Below are positions 16,560-24,755 of a DNA stretch of 64,000 nucleotides, piece after piece. Location: contig NZ_CP097267.1 of the NCBI RefSeq assembly GCF_028473605.1, positions 4,704,501-4,768,500 on the forward strand, in the 5' to 3' direction. Position numbers and translations under genes: made by a program. The notes under the pieces were generated by a model. That model was not told the DNA's origin and searched no databases. It saw nothing but the letters and a program-made list of their open reading frames with translations. Every line of letters begins with the position of its first letter. The stretch's first letter is position 1. Source of the DNA: Acidovorax sp. NCPPB 3576 (GTDB taxonomy: Bacteria; Pseudomonadota; Gammaproteobacteria; Burkholderiales; Burkholderiaceae_C).

Positions 16560-17032
16560 ATCCGAAATTTGAGCGCAAGGAATTCGTCACTGCGCTGATC
16601 AAACTGGTCTACCGGACCATAGGCCAGGGCATGAACGACGAGGCATCGGACATTCTTGCCGGCATCCGCACACTGCGGCCCAAGGTGGCTGAGCTGGACA
16701 TGATCGATGGCTGGATTTCCTTCCGTCGCGGTGCCTACCGCGAGTGCATCCAGCTCGTGCGCAGCCTGGAAAGCCACCCGGAACAGTGGGACTCCGCCAA
16801 AGCCATGATCGCCAACTGCCAGTACATGCTGGGCGATCGCGGCTGGGAAATGACCTTGAATGAGCTGGAACAAGGCAACGCAGGCCCGGACGCGCTGGAG
16901 TTGGTCAGCGGCCTGGTCGTCAACCGGGCCAAGGCCGCCGGCACCTTTGAGGAAACCACCGAGCCGACCAAGCCTGCCGAGGCCGCCAGCGCCTCCGTGT
17001 TCCAGATGCCTTTCATGTTCATGCGCGCCTAG
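16556..17032 (+). CDS. hrpB1: T3SS protein HrpB1 (HrpB1/HrpK family)
   Basis: A 158-residue TPR-fold protein. Characteristic residues include EASDILAGIRTLRPKVAELDMIDGWISFRRGAYRECIQLVRSL with LRP and W-rich spacing, then AMIANCQYMLGDRGWEM. In Xanthomonas HrpB1 is periplasmic, binds peptidoglycan and HrpB2, and is needed for pilus formation. Here it is followed by hrpB2, hrcJ, hrpB4, hrcL and hrcN, the same gene order as the Xanthomonas hrpB operon. Length agrees with the family (about 150). Confidence 0.9.
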   Translation: MNPKFERKEFVTALIKLVYRTIGQGMNDEASDILAGIRTLRPKVAELDMIDGWISFRRGAYRECIQLVRSLESHPEQWDSAKAMIANCQYMLGDRGWEMTLNELEQGNAGPDALELVSGLVVNRAKAAGTFEETTEPTKPAEAASASVFQMPFMFMRA

Positions 17033-17061
17033 ACGCTCCCTTCATTTCCGGAGAATCCACC

Positions 17062-17445
17062 ATGGACCCCATCGGCAGCATTGGCGCGGCATCCAGCTCC
17101 CTCATCGTCGAGCAGGCTTCCGGCCCCTCGATGAACCTGAGCGCCGTCGCGGAGAAATTCGCCCGCATGATGAAGGAGTCGCCCCCGCTGTCCTCCGTGG
17201 AAGCCGAAAGCCCCTCCACCCTGGGCAAGATGCTGATCAATCAGGACGAATCCATCCGCAAGGAAATGCAGGACACGGCAGCGCTCATGCAGGCAGCGAT
17301 CCAGCAGCCGCCCGGCGTGGACCTGACGGCATACCAGGTCACTCTGATGTACCAGTTCGCCGGCACCCACTTCCAGGTCCAGGCGATGAGCAGCCTCGCA
17401 CAAACCGCTAAAACCGGCCTGCAGACGCTCATGCGCAACCAATAA
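17062..17445 (+). CDS. hrpB2: T3SS inner-rod protein HrpB2
   Basis: A 127-residue protein. The C-terminal part (VDLTAYQVTLMYQFAGTHFQVQAMSSLAQTAKTGLQTLMRNQ) has the amphipathic helices typical of the HrpB2/SctI inner-rod family. This early substrate links the basal body to the pilus and is controlled by the HpaP/HrcU switch. AAGGAG-like GGAGA lies before ATG 17062. Its position between hrpB1 and hrcJ is canonical. Confidence 0.9.
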   Translation: MDPIGSIGAASSSLIVEQASGPSMNLSAVAEKFARMMKESPPLSSVEAESPSTLGKMLINQDESIRKEMQDTAALMQAAIQQPPGVDLTAYQVTLMYQFAGTHFQVQAMSSLAQTAKTGLQTLMRNQ

Positions 17446-17468
17446 CCCCTTTCAGCGAAGCACCCACC

Positions 17469-18305
17469 ATGGCGCAATCCCTCTGCTCCCGCGCAGCGAC
17501 ATATCGCCAGTTCGCGCGCCGCGCTCTGATCCCGTTGCTGCTCTTGCTGGCCCTGACCGGCTGCAAGACGGACCTCTATACCAAGCAGACGGAAAACGAC
17601 GCCAACGACATGGTGGCCGCCCTGCTGGAAAGCGGCGTTCAGGTCAACAAGGCCACCACGGATGCCGGCAAGACGTGGAACGTTCAGGTCGCCCAGGACG
17701 ACGTGGTGCGCTCGCTGACGGTGTTGCGCTCCTACGGCCTGCCCCGCGAGCGCCACGTCACGCTCGGCGAAATGTTCAAGAAGGAGGGCCTCATCTCCAC
17801 GCCGACCGAAGAGCGGGTGCGCTTCATCTATGGCGTGGCCCAGCAGTTGGAGGCCACGCTGTCGCAGATCGACGGCGTCGTTACCGCCCGGGTGCACATC
17901 GTGCTGCCCAACAACGATCCGCTCGCCTCCGCCGTCAAGCCCGCCAGCGCCTCGGTCTTCATCAAATACCGCGAGAGCGCGAACCTGGCAGGCCTGGTGG
18001 CAGGCATCAAGAACATGGTGGCGCGCAGCGTGGAAGGGCTGTCTTACGAGAACGTGACCGTCACGCTCGTGCCTGGCATGCCGTTGAGCCCCGCCGTGCT
18101 CAAGGAAGAGTCGAACACCCCGCTTTGGATCGGTCTCGGCGCCGCGCTGTTCCTGCTCCTGACGGCAGGCGGATGGCTCGCCTGGAAGCGTCCCGCCTGG
18201 CTGCCGGAGCCGCTGCGGCGCAAGGCGACCAACGCCTCGCAGCCCGCTGCGGATGCAGCCAAGGCCAACCTCCCGGCCACGACAGCCGCAGGAGCTTCGG
18301 CATGA
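17469..18305 (+). CDS. hrcJ: T3SS inner-membrane ring lipoprotein HrcJ
   Basis: A 278-residue lipoprotein of the YscJ/HrcJ family. The lipobox LTGC places the acylated Cys at residue 32. The ring domains follow, with YTKQTENDANDMVAALLESGVQV and RVHIVLPNNDPLASAVKPASASVFIKYR. A C-terminal membrane helix (about 217-238, WIGLGAALFLLLTAGGWLAW) anchors it. It assembles with HrcD. The stop overlaps a 15-codon frame leading to hrpB4. Confidence 0.96.
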   Translation: MAQSLCSRAATYRQFARRALIPLLLLLALTGCKTDLYTKQTENDANDMVAALLESGVQVNKATTDAGKTWNVQVAQDDVVRSLTVLRSYGLPRERHVTLGEMFKKEGLISTPTEERVRFIYGVAQQLEATLSQIDGVVTARVHIVLPNNDPLASAVKPASASVFIKYRESANLAGLVAGIKNMVARSVEGLSYENVTVTLVPGMPLSPAVLKEESNTPLWIGLGAALFLLLTAGGWLAWKRPAWLPEPLRRKATNASQPAADAAKANLPATTAAGASA

Positions 18306-18349
18306 CCGCCTTGCCCGCGATCGTGCCTGGCCAGGAGCGGCGGCCATGA
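18302..18349 (+). other. 15-codon relay frame between hrcJ and hrpB4
   Basis: The frame MTALPAIVPGQERRP starts with an ATG overlapping the hrcJ stop (ATGA) and stops in a TGA overlapping the hrpB4 ATG (ATGA). It may carry ribosomes from one gene to the next. AGGAG inside it also serves hrpB4. It may equally be chance. Confidence 0.35.
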
Positions 18350-18969
18350 CCCGGGCTCGTCAGCTGGCGTCGCTGGCGCAGGCACTCCAGCAGCGGCTCG
18401 AAGCGCTGCACGATGGCATGGACCCGAGCTGGCGTGCCCCGCTCGGTCTGGCGCAGTCGTCCCAGGACTGGGACCAGGGGGCCGTGGGGCAGCGAATGTC
18501 CATCGCACTGTATGAACGCAGCTGCGGCCCCCTGCCCCCGCTGCCCTCGCTGGACCACCCTGCCGGGCGGCTCGCTCTGATGGACCGGCAGCAAATGCTG
18601 TCGCGGCTGTGCGCGCTCGCCCTGATGGGGCGGCCGGGCGTGTTGCGCTGCTGCGTCGAACGCAGCTCGCGGGCCGCGTTGCAACAATGCCTGGGCCCGG
18701 CCTACGGTGCGCTGCGCGGCATCCAGGAAGGCACACCCGTTCCCAGTGAAGTGGCGGCCTGGTCGCCCCTCGCCTGGGCCTGGGTCGGCTACCGCGAACT
18801 GGTGCGAGAAGGCATGTGGCCCGATCGGGGACTGCGCCGGCTGGCCCGGTTGTCCCTGCCCCTGTCGCGCCAGGAGGAACCCCGCGCCCGGAACGTGCCG
18901 GCGGCACTCACTCCGGCCCAAGCCCGCCTGGAGCGGCTCGAATCACTGTTCGAAAGTGCCCCATGCTGA
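18346..18969 (+). CDS. hrpB4: T3SS cytoplasmic protein HrpB4 (SctK-like)
   Basis: A 207-residue protein rich in Leu, Arg and Ala. It lies between hrcJ and hrcL exactly as hrpB4 does in Xanthomonas and Ralstonia. HrpB4/SctK proteins connect the sorting platform to the inner ring. Visible features are an N-terminal helix (ARQLASLAQALQQRLEALHDG) and WVGYRELVREGMWP near residue 150. ATG 18346 has AGGAG eight bases upstream. The stop overlaps the hrcL start. The family is poorly conserved, so context carries the call. Confidence 0.85.
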   Translation: MTRARQLASLAQALQQRLEALHDGMDPSWRAPLGLAQSSQDWDQGAVGQRMSIALYERSCGPLPPLPSLDHPAGRLALMDRQQMLSRLCALALMGRPGVLRCCVERSSRAALQQCLGPAYGALRGIQEGTPVPSEVAAWSPLAWAWVGYRELVREGMWPDRGLRRLARLSLPLSRQEEPRARNVPAALTPAQARLERLESLFESAPC

Positions 18970-20081
18970 TCTGGTCCAACCCGGGTGGCGCTCATCTGCG
19001 CACCGATACCGGTATTCTCCGGGCGCATGAAATTCCCACGGTGACCGGCGTACTGGGGCTGCTGGAGAGCGTACGCAAGGAATGCGCCGCCATCCGCGAG
19101 GAAGCGCAGGCGCAGGCGCAGCAAAGCGCCGAAGAAGCCGAACACTCGGCACAGGCGTTGCTGCAGCAGGCGCGGGAAGAGGCCGATGCCCTGGTGGACG
19201 AAGCCCGCCGCGAGGCCGCTGCCGAACGGGAATTGGGCTATGCCCACGGCGAACGTGAAGCCGCCGCACGGTGGCACGGACGCTTCGAGCAACTCAAGGC
19301 CACGCATGAAGCCGCCTGGCACGCCATGGACACCAAGCTGGCCGGCGTGGTCGCGCTGGCCGTCGAGCGCATCGTGCAATCCGAATCGCGTGAAGCCCTT
19401 TTTCGGCGTGCCCTCCTGACCGTGAAGGATGCGCTGCGCCAGGCAGCAACGGCCAGCCTGCGCGTGCATCCCGACGAAGCCGACGCGGCGCGCACGGCAA
19501 TCGCATCCGCCGTGCGTGGGCCGAACGAGCCCGAGGTGCGTGTCGAAACCGACGCGTCCCTCGCGCTGGGTACCTGCATCTTCGAGTCCGACATCGGCCG
19601 GCTCGACACCAGCCTGGGCGTTCAGCTTGCCGGGGTGCGCTCGGCACTGGAGCGGGCCACCCGATTGGCGATGGCCAATGCTTCGCCGGACACGAACGTG
19701 CCGCCCGACCCCGAAGAGATCGCGTTCGAGTCTTTGCAGGAAGACCCACCGACGCCGACCCCGGAAACACCGGATTGGCTGCAGGCGACCGAAGAAGTCG
19801 AAGAAGTCGAAGAGGCCGAAGAGACTGAGGAAACCCCAAAGTTTGAAGAGGCCGAAGAGGCTTCTGCATCTGAAGATCCGCTGGGGGAAGAGGATCCTGC
19901 GCCCTACCCGGCCCTGGCGCCGGAAGCAACGCCCTCCGCCCAGGCGGCATACGCCTCCTCCGACTGGCTCTCCTCGGCCGAGCCTTTGGATGGCGATGCA
20001 ACGGACTGGATCGAAACCCTGGACCCGATGAACCTGACCGCCGACGACGGCGATGACGAAGAGGAAAAGCACCATGCTTGA
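18963..20081 (+). CDS. hrcL: T3SS ATPase regulator HrcL (HrpB5) with acidic tail
   Basis: A 372-residue stator protein that holds and restrains the HrcN ATPase. Residues about 30-125 form a long Glu/Gln/Ala-rich coiled coil ([20 protein letters not shown]). Residues 125-245 are the conserved C-terminal domain with [20 protein letters not shown] and [13 protein letters not shown]. Beyond that lies an extra tail of about 120 residues, very acidic ([20 protein letters not shown]) and disordered. Xanthomonas HrpB5 is near 230 residues, so the tail is unusual. It overlaps hrpB4 and hrcN. Confidence 0.92.
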   Translation: MLIWSNPGGAHLRTDTGILRAHEIPTVTGVLGLLESVRKECAAIREEAQAQAQQSAEEAEHSAQALLQQAREEADALVDEARREAAAERELGYAHGEREAAARWHGRFEQLKATHEAAWHAMDTKLAGVVALAVERIVQSESREALFRRALLTVKDALRQAATASLRVHPDEADAARTAIASAVRGPNEPEVRVETDASLALGTCIFESDIGRLDTSLGVQLAGVRSALERATRLAMANASPDTNVPPDPEEIAFESLQEDPPTPTPETPDWLQATEEVEEVEEAEETEETPKFEEAEEASASEDPLGEEDPAPYPALAPEATPSAQAAYASSDWLSSAEPLDGDATDWIETLDPMNLTADDGDDEEEKHHA

Positions 20082-21396
20082 AGTCTCCGGACTGCCCGAT
20101 TGGATGGAGCGGGAAATTGCCTCTGCGACGATCGTTCGCCGCAGCGGCAAGGTCGTTGAGGTGATCGGCACCCTGATGCGCGTGACCGGCCTGGATGCCA
20201 AGCTCGGAGAGCTGTGCCATGTGCTCGACGAAAGCGGTGGCCTGCTGCAGGCCGCCGAGGTGATCGGCTTTGCCAACGGCCAGAGCATTCTGTCGCCGTT
20301 CGGATCGATCCTCGGCGTGCGGGGCGGCTCGGCCGTGGTCGGACTGGGCGAGGTGCTCTCCGTTCCCGTGGGGCCGAAGCTGCTGGGCCGGGTGATCGAC
20401 AGCCTGGGCCAACCCATCGACGGCAAGGGCCCGCTCGACTGCCTGGAGCGGCGCCCGGTATTTGCCCTTCCGCCCACGCCGATGGAGCGGGAAATGATCG
20501 AGCACCCCCTGCCCACCGGAGTGAAGGCCATCGATGCCCTGCTCACCCTGGGCGAAGGCCAGCGCATGGGCATCTTCGCCCCTGCCGGCGTCGGCAAGAG
20601 CACCTTGATGGGCATGCTCGCCCGTGGCACGGAGTGCGACATCAGCGTGATCGCACTCATCGGCGAACGGGGCCGCGAAGTACGGGAATTCGTCGAGTTC
20701 ATTCTGGGCGAGGAGGGCATGGCGCGGTCCGTGGTGGTCTGCGCAACCTCCGACCGGTCATCCAGCGAGCGCGCCAAGGCGGCCCACGTGGCCACCGCCG
20801 TGGCCGAGTACTACCGCGACCAGGGCCTGAAAGTGCTTTTGATGATGGACTCGCTCACCCGCTTCGCCCGCGCGCAGCGCGAGATCGGCCTGGCGGCAGG
20901 CGAGCCTCCGGCGCGGCGCGGTTTTCCGCCCTCGGTATTCGCCGAGATTCCCCGCCTGCTGGAGCGGGCCGGCATGGGCGCGGTGGGCTCGATCACGGCG
21001 CTCTACACCATTCTTTACGAAGACGAGAGCGGGGGCGATCCGATCTCCGAAGAGGTGCGAGGCATTCTGGACGGCCACATGATCCTGTCGCGCAAGATCG
21101 CGGCCCGCAACCAATACCCGGCCATCGACGTGCTGGGCAGCCTGAGCCGCGTGATGTCGCAGATCGTGCCCAAGGACCATCAGCAAGCAGGTGGCCACTT
21201 TCGCCGTCTCATGGCGAAATACGACGAGATCGAGCCACTGGTGCAGATGGGCGAATACAAACCCGGCAACGACGCGCTCGCCGACGAGGCCATGCAGAAG
21301 ATGCCTCAGATTCTGGAGTTCTTGAACCAGGCCACGTCGGATCTCTGGGATTTCGACCGATCGGTGGGCACCCTGGCTCAGGTGGCCAACGGTTGA
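20074..21396 (+). CDS. hrcN: T3SS ATPase HrcN
   Basis: A 440-residue F1-type ATPase that unfolds substrates and releases chaperones at the export gate. Walker A is APAGVGKST (near residues 169-177) and Walker B lies in [29 protein letters not shown] is also present. ATG 20074 follows GAGGA and overlaps the end of hrcL. It is the last gene of the hrcC-hrcN transcript. The next gene converges from the other strand without an obvious T-run terminator. Confidence 0.97.
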   Translation: MLEVSGLPDWMEREIASATIVRRSGKVVEVIGTLMRVTGLDAKLGELCHVLDESGGLLQAAEVIGFANGQSILSPFGSILGVRGGSAVVGLGEVLSVPVGPKLLGRVIDSLGQPIDGKGPLDCLERRPVFALPPTPMEREMIEHPLPTGVKAIDALLTLGEGQRMGIFAPAGVGKSTLMGMLARGTECDISVIALIGERGREVREFVEFILGEEGMARSVVVCATSDRSSSERAKAAHVATAVAEYYRDQGLKVLLMMDSLTRFARAQREIGLAAGEPPARRGFPPSVFAEIPRLLERAGMGAVGSITALYTILYEDESGGDPISEEVRGILDGHMILSRKIAARNQYPAIDVLGSLSRVMSQIVPKDHQQAGGHFRRLMAKYDEIEPLVQMGEYKPGNDALADEAMQKMPQILEFLNQATSDLWDFDRSVGTLAQVANG

Positions 21397-21430
21397 TACC
21401 CGCGTCCGTGGGCCGGGGTTCGGCCACCGG

Positions 21431-22159
21431 TCAAGCCGGGCGGCGGGGGAAAAGGCAGGCCAGCGATGCGATGGCGATGCGGCCCACGCCGGGGGCCGTG
21501 CGCAACGCGAACCGCGCGGCTTGCCCAAGCAGGCCCAACGGGCGAACCTGCCCACTCAGGATGTCCCGCCACAAAAGCCCCGCCAGCAAGCGCGACAGAT
21601 CGATACCGAGGTACAGCGCCGCCAGCGCCAGGCACGCGATGCGCCGGGCATGTCCCACGCCGAGGGCGCGCGCCACGTCGGAGGCAACATGGCGATGCCC
21701 GACCTCTTCCTCGCAATGCCAGCGCCACATCCGCGCTTCGCGGCCATTGCCCTGCAGCCAAGCCGTTCCTTCAAGGACCTGGGCCGACAGCAGCGCGGTC
21801 AGGTGCTCGAACGCCTCGGCCAGCGCCAGGCGGGTGGGCAGCGGCAACCCCGCCAGTTCCTGGACTGCGGCTGCCACCCGGCCCTCCAGCGCCGCCACCG
21901 GAACGCCCGACTGCGCCAACCGCTCGTTGTAGCGACGGTGCGCCCGCTGGTGCGCGGCTTCCTCCCTCACAAAGCGCAGGGCTTCCTCGCGCAGCGCTGG
22001 GGACGGGAGGCCTTGCCCGCCGTGGGCCTGCAGCGCATCGGAGATGGCATCGATCACGAAAGCCTCGCCGGAAGGCAGCAAAAGCGACAGCGCATCGAAG
22101 AACCGCGTGCGGAACATGTCGCCGTTCCATGGCGCCACACGGGCATGCGCCGCGGTCAC
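21431..22159 (-). CDS. Ferritin-like predicted metal-dependent hydrolase (PF10118 type)
   Basis: A 242-residue helical protein. It opens with a GTG at 22159 whose GTGA overlaps the stop of the GNAT gene. The signature FFDALSLLLPSGEAFVIDA and the metal-ligand pattern with REEAAHQRAHRRYNERL and EEEVGHRHVA are those of the predicted metal-dependent hydrolase family PF10118. Hydrophobic helices near the C-terminus (IACLALAALYLGIDL) occur in the family. Substrate is unknown. With the GNAT gene it forms a two-gene operon lodged between hrcN and the LRR effector. Confidence 0.8.
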   Translation of the reverse strand: MTAAHARVAPWNGDMFRTRFFDALSLLLPSGEAFVIDAISDALQAHGGQGLPSPALREEALRFVREEAAHQRAHRRYNERLAQSGVPVAALEGRVAAAVQELAGLPLPTRLALAEAFEHLTALLSAQVLEGTAWLQGNGREARMWRWHCEEEVGHRHVASDVARALGVGHARRIACLALAALYLGIDLSRLLAGLLWRDILSGQVRPLGLLGQAARFALRTAPGVGRIAIASLACLFPRRPA

Positions 22160-22944
22160 AGCAGGCCCCCCGCCCAGTGCGTTGCGCGGCGCAGCAGCCC
22201 GAAAGGCAGGATGCGCCAAAGAGGCCACCCCGCTGCCAGCGGCACCGCACCGCGCAACAGGACGCCATGGTCCAGCGAATCCGCATGCGGAAAATAATCC
22301 GGCCGCACGCCGACGATCTCCCGAAAGCCCTTGCGGTGGTAGTAGCGCAACTGCGCATCGGCCGGCAGGCCGCCGCGGCGTGAATGCACATAGGTTTGCG
22401 CGTCGGGCGCTTGCCCGTCTTCCATGGCGCGGCGCAGGCCTGGAACGGGCGATCCCAGATAAATGTCGCGCCAGCCATTGCGAAGCGCATGGGGCCAAAA
22501 GAACCGGATCAGCTCGCAGGCAGCCTCCGGGTCCACGCTCGTCAGGCTGATGCCGAAGAGGCTGCGGCTGCGCTGCGCGCCCACCGGGTGCCCTGCACAG
22601 TCGTGCCAGGAGCGCGCAGCCAGCACGGCCTGGCGGCAGACCGGCTTCATGAAGAGCGATGCCAGCGCCTCCCCCGTTCGAGGGCAGAACGCGCCGACGC
22701 ACAGATCGGGATGAGCCAGGATGCGATCACGCAGCGCGGCCTCGTCGGCCGCTTGCTCCGAAGTCCATTGCCGGGCCTCCAGGCGCAGCAATTGGGGGAT
22801 GTCCTCCAGGCAGAGAAACCGTGCCTGCGGCCGGCTCTCCGCACGCGAAGCCCCCTTGAAGACCGGGGCAGGCAAGGGCGTGCCGTGAGAGGGCGACCAA
22901 GAGCCTGCTGGCGCGCCGCGCCGAATCTGCACATCGAAATACAT
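22156..22944 (-). CDS. GNAT-family acetyltransferase-like protein
   Basis: A 262-residue protein with an internal GNAT-like pattern: an N-terminal FLCLEDIPQLLRLEARQWTSEQAAD, a central CVGAFCPRTGEALASLFMKPV, and LRYYHRKGFREIVGVRPDYF near the end, which resembles the alpha4-beta5 end of acyltransferases. The pairing with a PF10118 hydrolase suggests a small metabolic pathway acting on an acylated compound. Nothing in the sequence links it to secretion except place. Start ATG 22944. Confidence 0.7.
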   Translation of the reverse strand: MYFDVQIRRGAPAGSWSPSHGTPLPAPVFKGASRAESRPQARFLCLEDIPQLLRLEARQWTSEQAADEAALRDRILAHPDLCVGAFCPRTGEALASLFMKPVCRQAVLAARSWHDCAGHPVGAQRSRSLFGISLTSVDPEAACELIRFFWPHALRNGWRDIYLGSPVPGLRRAMEDGQAPDAQTYVHSRRGGLPADAQLRYYHRKGFREIVGVRPDYFPHADSLDHGVLLRGAVPLAAGWPLWRILPFGLLRRATHWAGGLL

Positions 22945-23018
22945 GAGGGTGGATGATCGTCAGCCCGTGTGAAAAGCTGATGACAATCGATGCAGCGCGC
23001 CCCTGGCGGACGGCCCCG

Positions 23019-23080
23019 CTCGCTTGTCTGGCGATCGCTTCGCATGCTGGCCGCGCACGCAGGCGTTGGCTGCCTACCCT
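23019..23080 (+). promoter_or_regulatory. Imperfect PIP box and -10 before LRR gene
   Basis: CTCGC-N15-TTCGC at 23019-23043 differs from the PIP consensus by one base in the first half-site. Exactly 31 bp later stands TACCCT (23075-23080), matching YANNNT. The spacing equals that of the hrcC and hrpB7 promoters, so the box is credible despite the mismatch. ATG follows at 23110. Confidence 0.7.
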
Positions 23081-23109
23081 GAAGGCATCCCGATCAACGC
23101 GAGAACGCC

Positions 23110-24573
23110 ATGAACAGTCTCATCCTGAAAAGCCCCCCGACAGAACTGCGCCCGGTAGCGGGCGGCCTCTTTGCCTGGTTGAGCGCCAAGGCCTTGGGCG
23201 TCCATCGCCTGCGCCGCGCATCTCCCCGCCGCGTGGGGGAAATGTCACCCGCTCCTGCCGTACGGCAAGCTGCCGCCCGGCCGGCCGAGCAGCCTGTACG
23301 GGACCTGTCCGAAGGGCTCGCCGGCGTACCGGTCGTTCGCGGCTCGCAAGGGCTGCTGGACATCTGCGAAGACGGGCTGTTCCCCGGATTGCGCAAGATC
23401 GTCCTGCGGGGCGAGTTCAGCGACGCGGATCTGCAGCACCTTCCCGGGTCGCTTCAGGACCTGGAACTGCTGCATTGCAAAGGCATCAGTTCAGCGGGCC
23501 TGGCGCAGCTTTGCCGGCTGGACCTGCGCTCGCTCACGGCCCGCCATCTGCACATCGACGCGCAAGGCGCCGCGATCCTCGCAGGCCATCCCACGCTGAG
23601 CTGCCTGGACCTCAGCCACAACCCGATCGGCGACGAGGGTGCCCGCGCGCTGGCCCGCAGCACTGGCATACAGACGCTGCGGCTGAACGACTGCGGTATC
23701 GGCAATGCAGGCGCCGCTGGCCTGGCAGCCCACCCGCACCTTCAGGTGTTGGAGTTGCGGAGTAACCCTTCGCTGGGTGCCGAGGGCATCCGCGCCCTCG
23801 CCCGCAGCCATGCCCTGCGCTCGCTGGACCTGAGCGACAACCGGCTGCGCGATGCAGCCATCGCCCCGCTGGGCGGCAACCGCAGCCTGACCCACCTGGC
23901 GCTGGGCGGCAACCTGATCGGCGAAGATGGTGCGCACAGCCTGGCGACGCACCCTTTTTTGGAGTCGCTGAACCTGCAGCGCAACCGGATCGGAGACAAG
24001 GGTGCGGGCGCCCTGGCGCGGATGCCGCGGCTGCACACCCTGGTGGCGTCGGGCAATGGCATCGGCACGGCAGGCGCGCAAGCCCTCGCGCAACACACCG
24101 CCCTGGCCACGCTCGACCTGCGCCACAACCCGGTGGGCGATGCCGGTGCCCAGGCACTGGCCGACGCCCCATCCCTGGTTTTCCTGGATCTGGGCAGTTG
24201 CCAAGTGGGCAATGCCGGCGCTTGCGCGTTGGGCCGCTCACGCACGCTGGCCCGCCTGGTTTTGCGCAACGACATGGCAGGGACCGTGCAAATCACGGAA
24301 GCCGGCGCTTGCGCCCTGGCAGCCAGCGCCTGCCTGACCGAACTCGACCTGGAGGGCCACCAGATCGGCTCCGGCGGTGCCCGGGCCCTGGCAGCCAACC
24401 CCCGCCTGCAGAAACTAAACCTGGCCCGCAACCGGATCGGCGAGTCAGGCGCGCACGCATTGGCTGGCAATCGCACGCTGGCATCGCTGGACCTGTGGAG
24501 CAACCCGTTTTCCGAGCGGGGAAACCGTGCGTATGCGCAAACCCATCGCGCACTGATGACCGCCCTCGGTTGA
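23110..24573 (+). CDS. Leucine-rich-repeat type III effector candidate
   Basis: A 487-residue protein. The first 85 residues are basic and lack a signal peptide, as in T3SS effectors. From about residue 110 to the end there are leucine-rich repeats of 24 residues with the form LxxLDLxxNxIGxxGAxALAxxP, about 14 of them. This repeat class occurs in Ralstonia GALA (RipG) and Xanthomonas XopAE/HpaF effectors, and in eukaryotic RNase-inhibitor proteins. I see no clear F-box. An HrpX-type promoter precedes it. The product probably binds a host protein in the plant cell; the target is unknown. Confidence 0.82.
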   Translation: MNSLILKSPPTELRPVAGGLFAWLSAKALGVHRLRRASPRRVGEMSPAPAVRQAAARPAEQPVRDLSEGLAGVPVVRGSQGLLDICEDGLFPGLRKIVLRGEFSDADLQHLPGSLQDLELLHCKGISSAGLAQLCRLDLRSLTARHLHIDAQGAAILAGHPTLSCLDLSHNPIGDEGARALARSTGIQTLRLNDCGIGNAGAAGLAAHPHLQVLELRSNPSLGAEGIRALARSHALRSLDLSDNRLRDAAIAPLGGNRSLTHLALGGNLIGEDGAHSLATHPFLESLNLQRNRIGDKGAGALARMPRLHTLVASGNGIGTAGAQALAQHTALATLDLRHNPVGDAGAQALADAPSLVFLDLGSCQVGNAGACALGRSRTLARLVLRNDMAGTVQITEAGACALAASACLTELDLEGHQIGSGGARALAANPRLQKLNLARNRIGESGAHALAGNRTLASLDLWSNPFSERGNRAYAQTHRALMTALG

Positions 24574-24755
24574 AGGCTTCCGGTATGGGCTGATGGGCCG
24601 TCCAGGGCCGGGAACAGGGGGCCTGGCCTGGGTCGAGGAATCGGTTCGCGCGCACGCGGATGAAAGGCCACCGGCCAGGGTGCTTACGCAGTTAAGCCCT
24701 GGCTTCGCCAACGGCCCGATGGCAGGGCCGGCCCCCGGCGCCTGCCTGCGATGCA

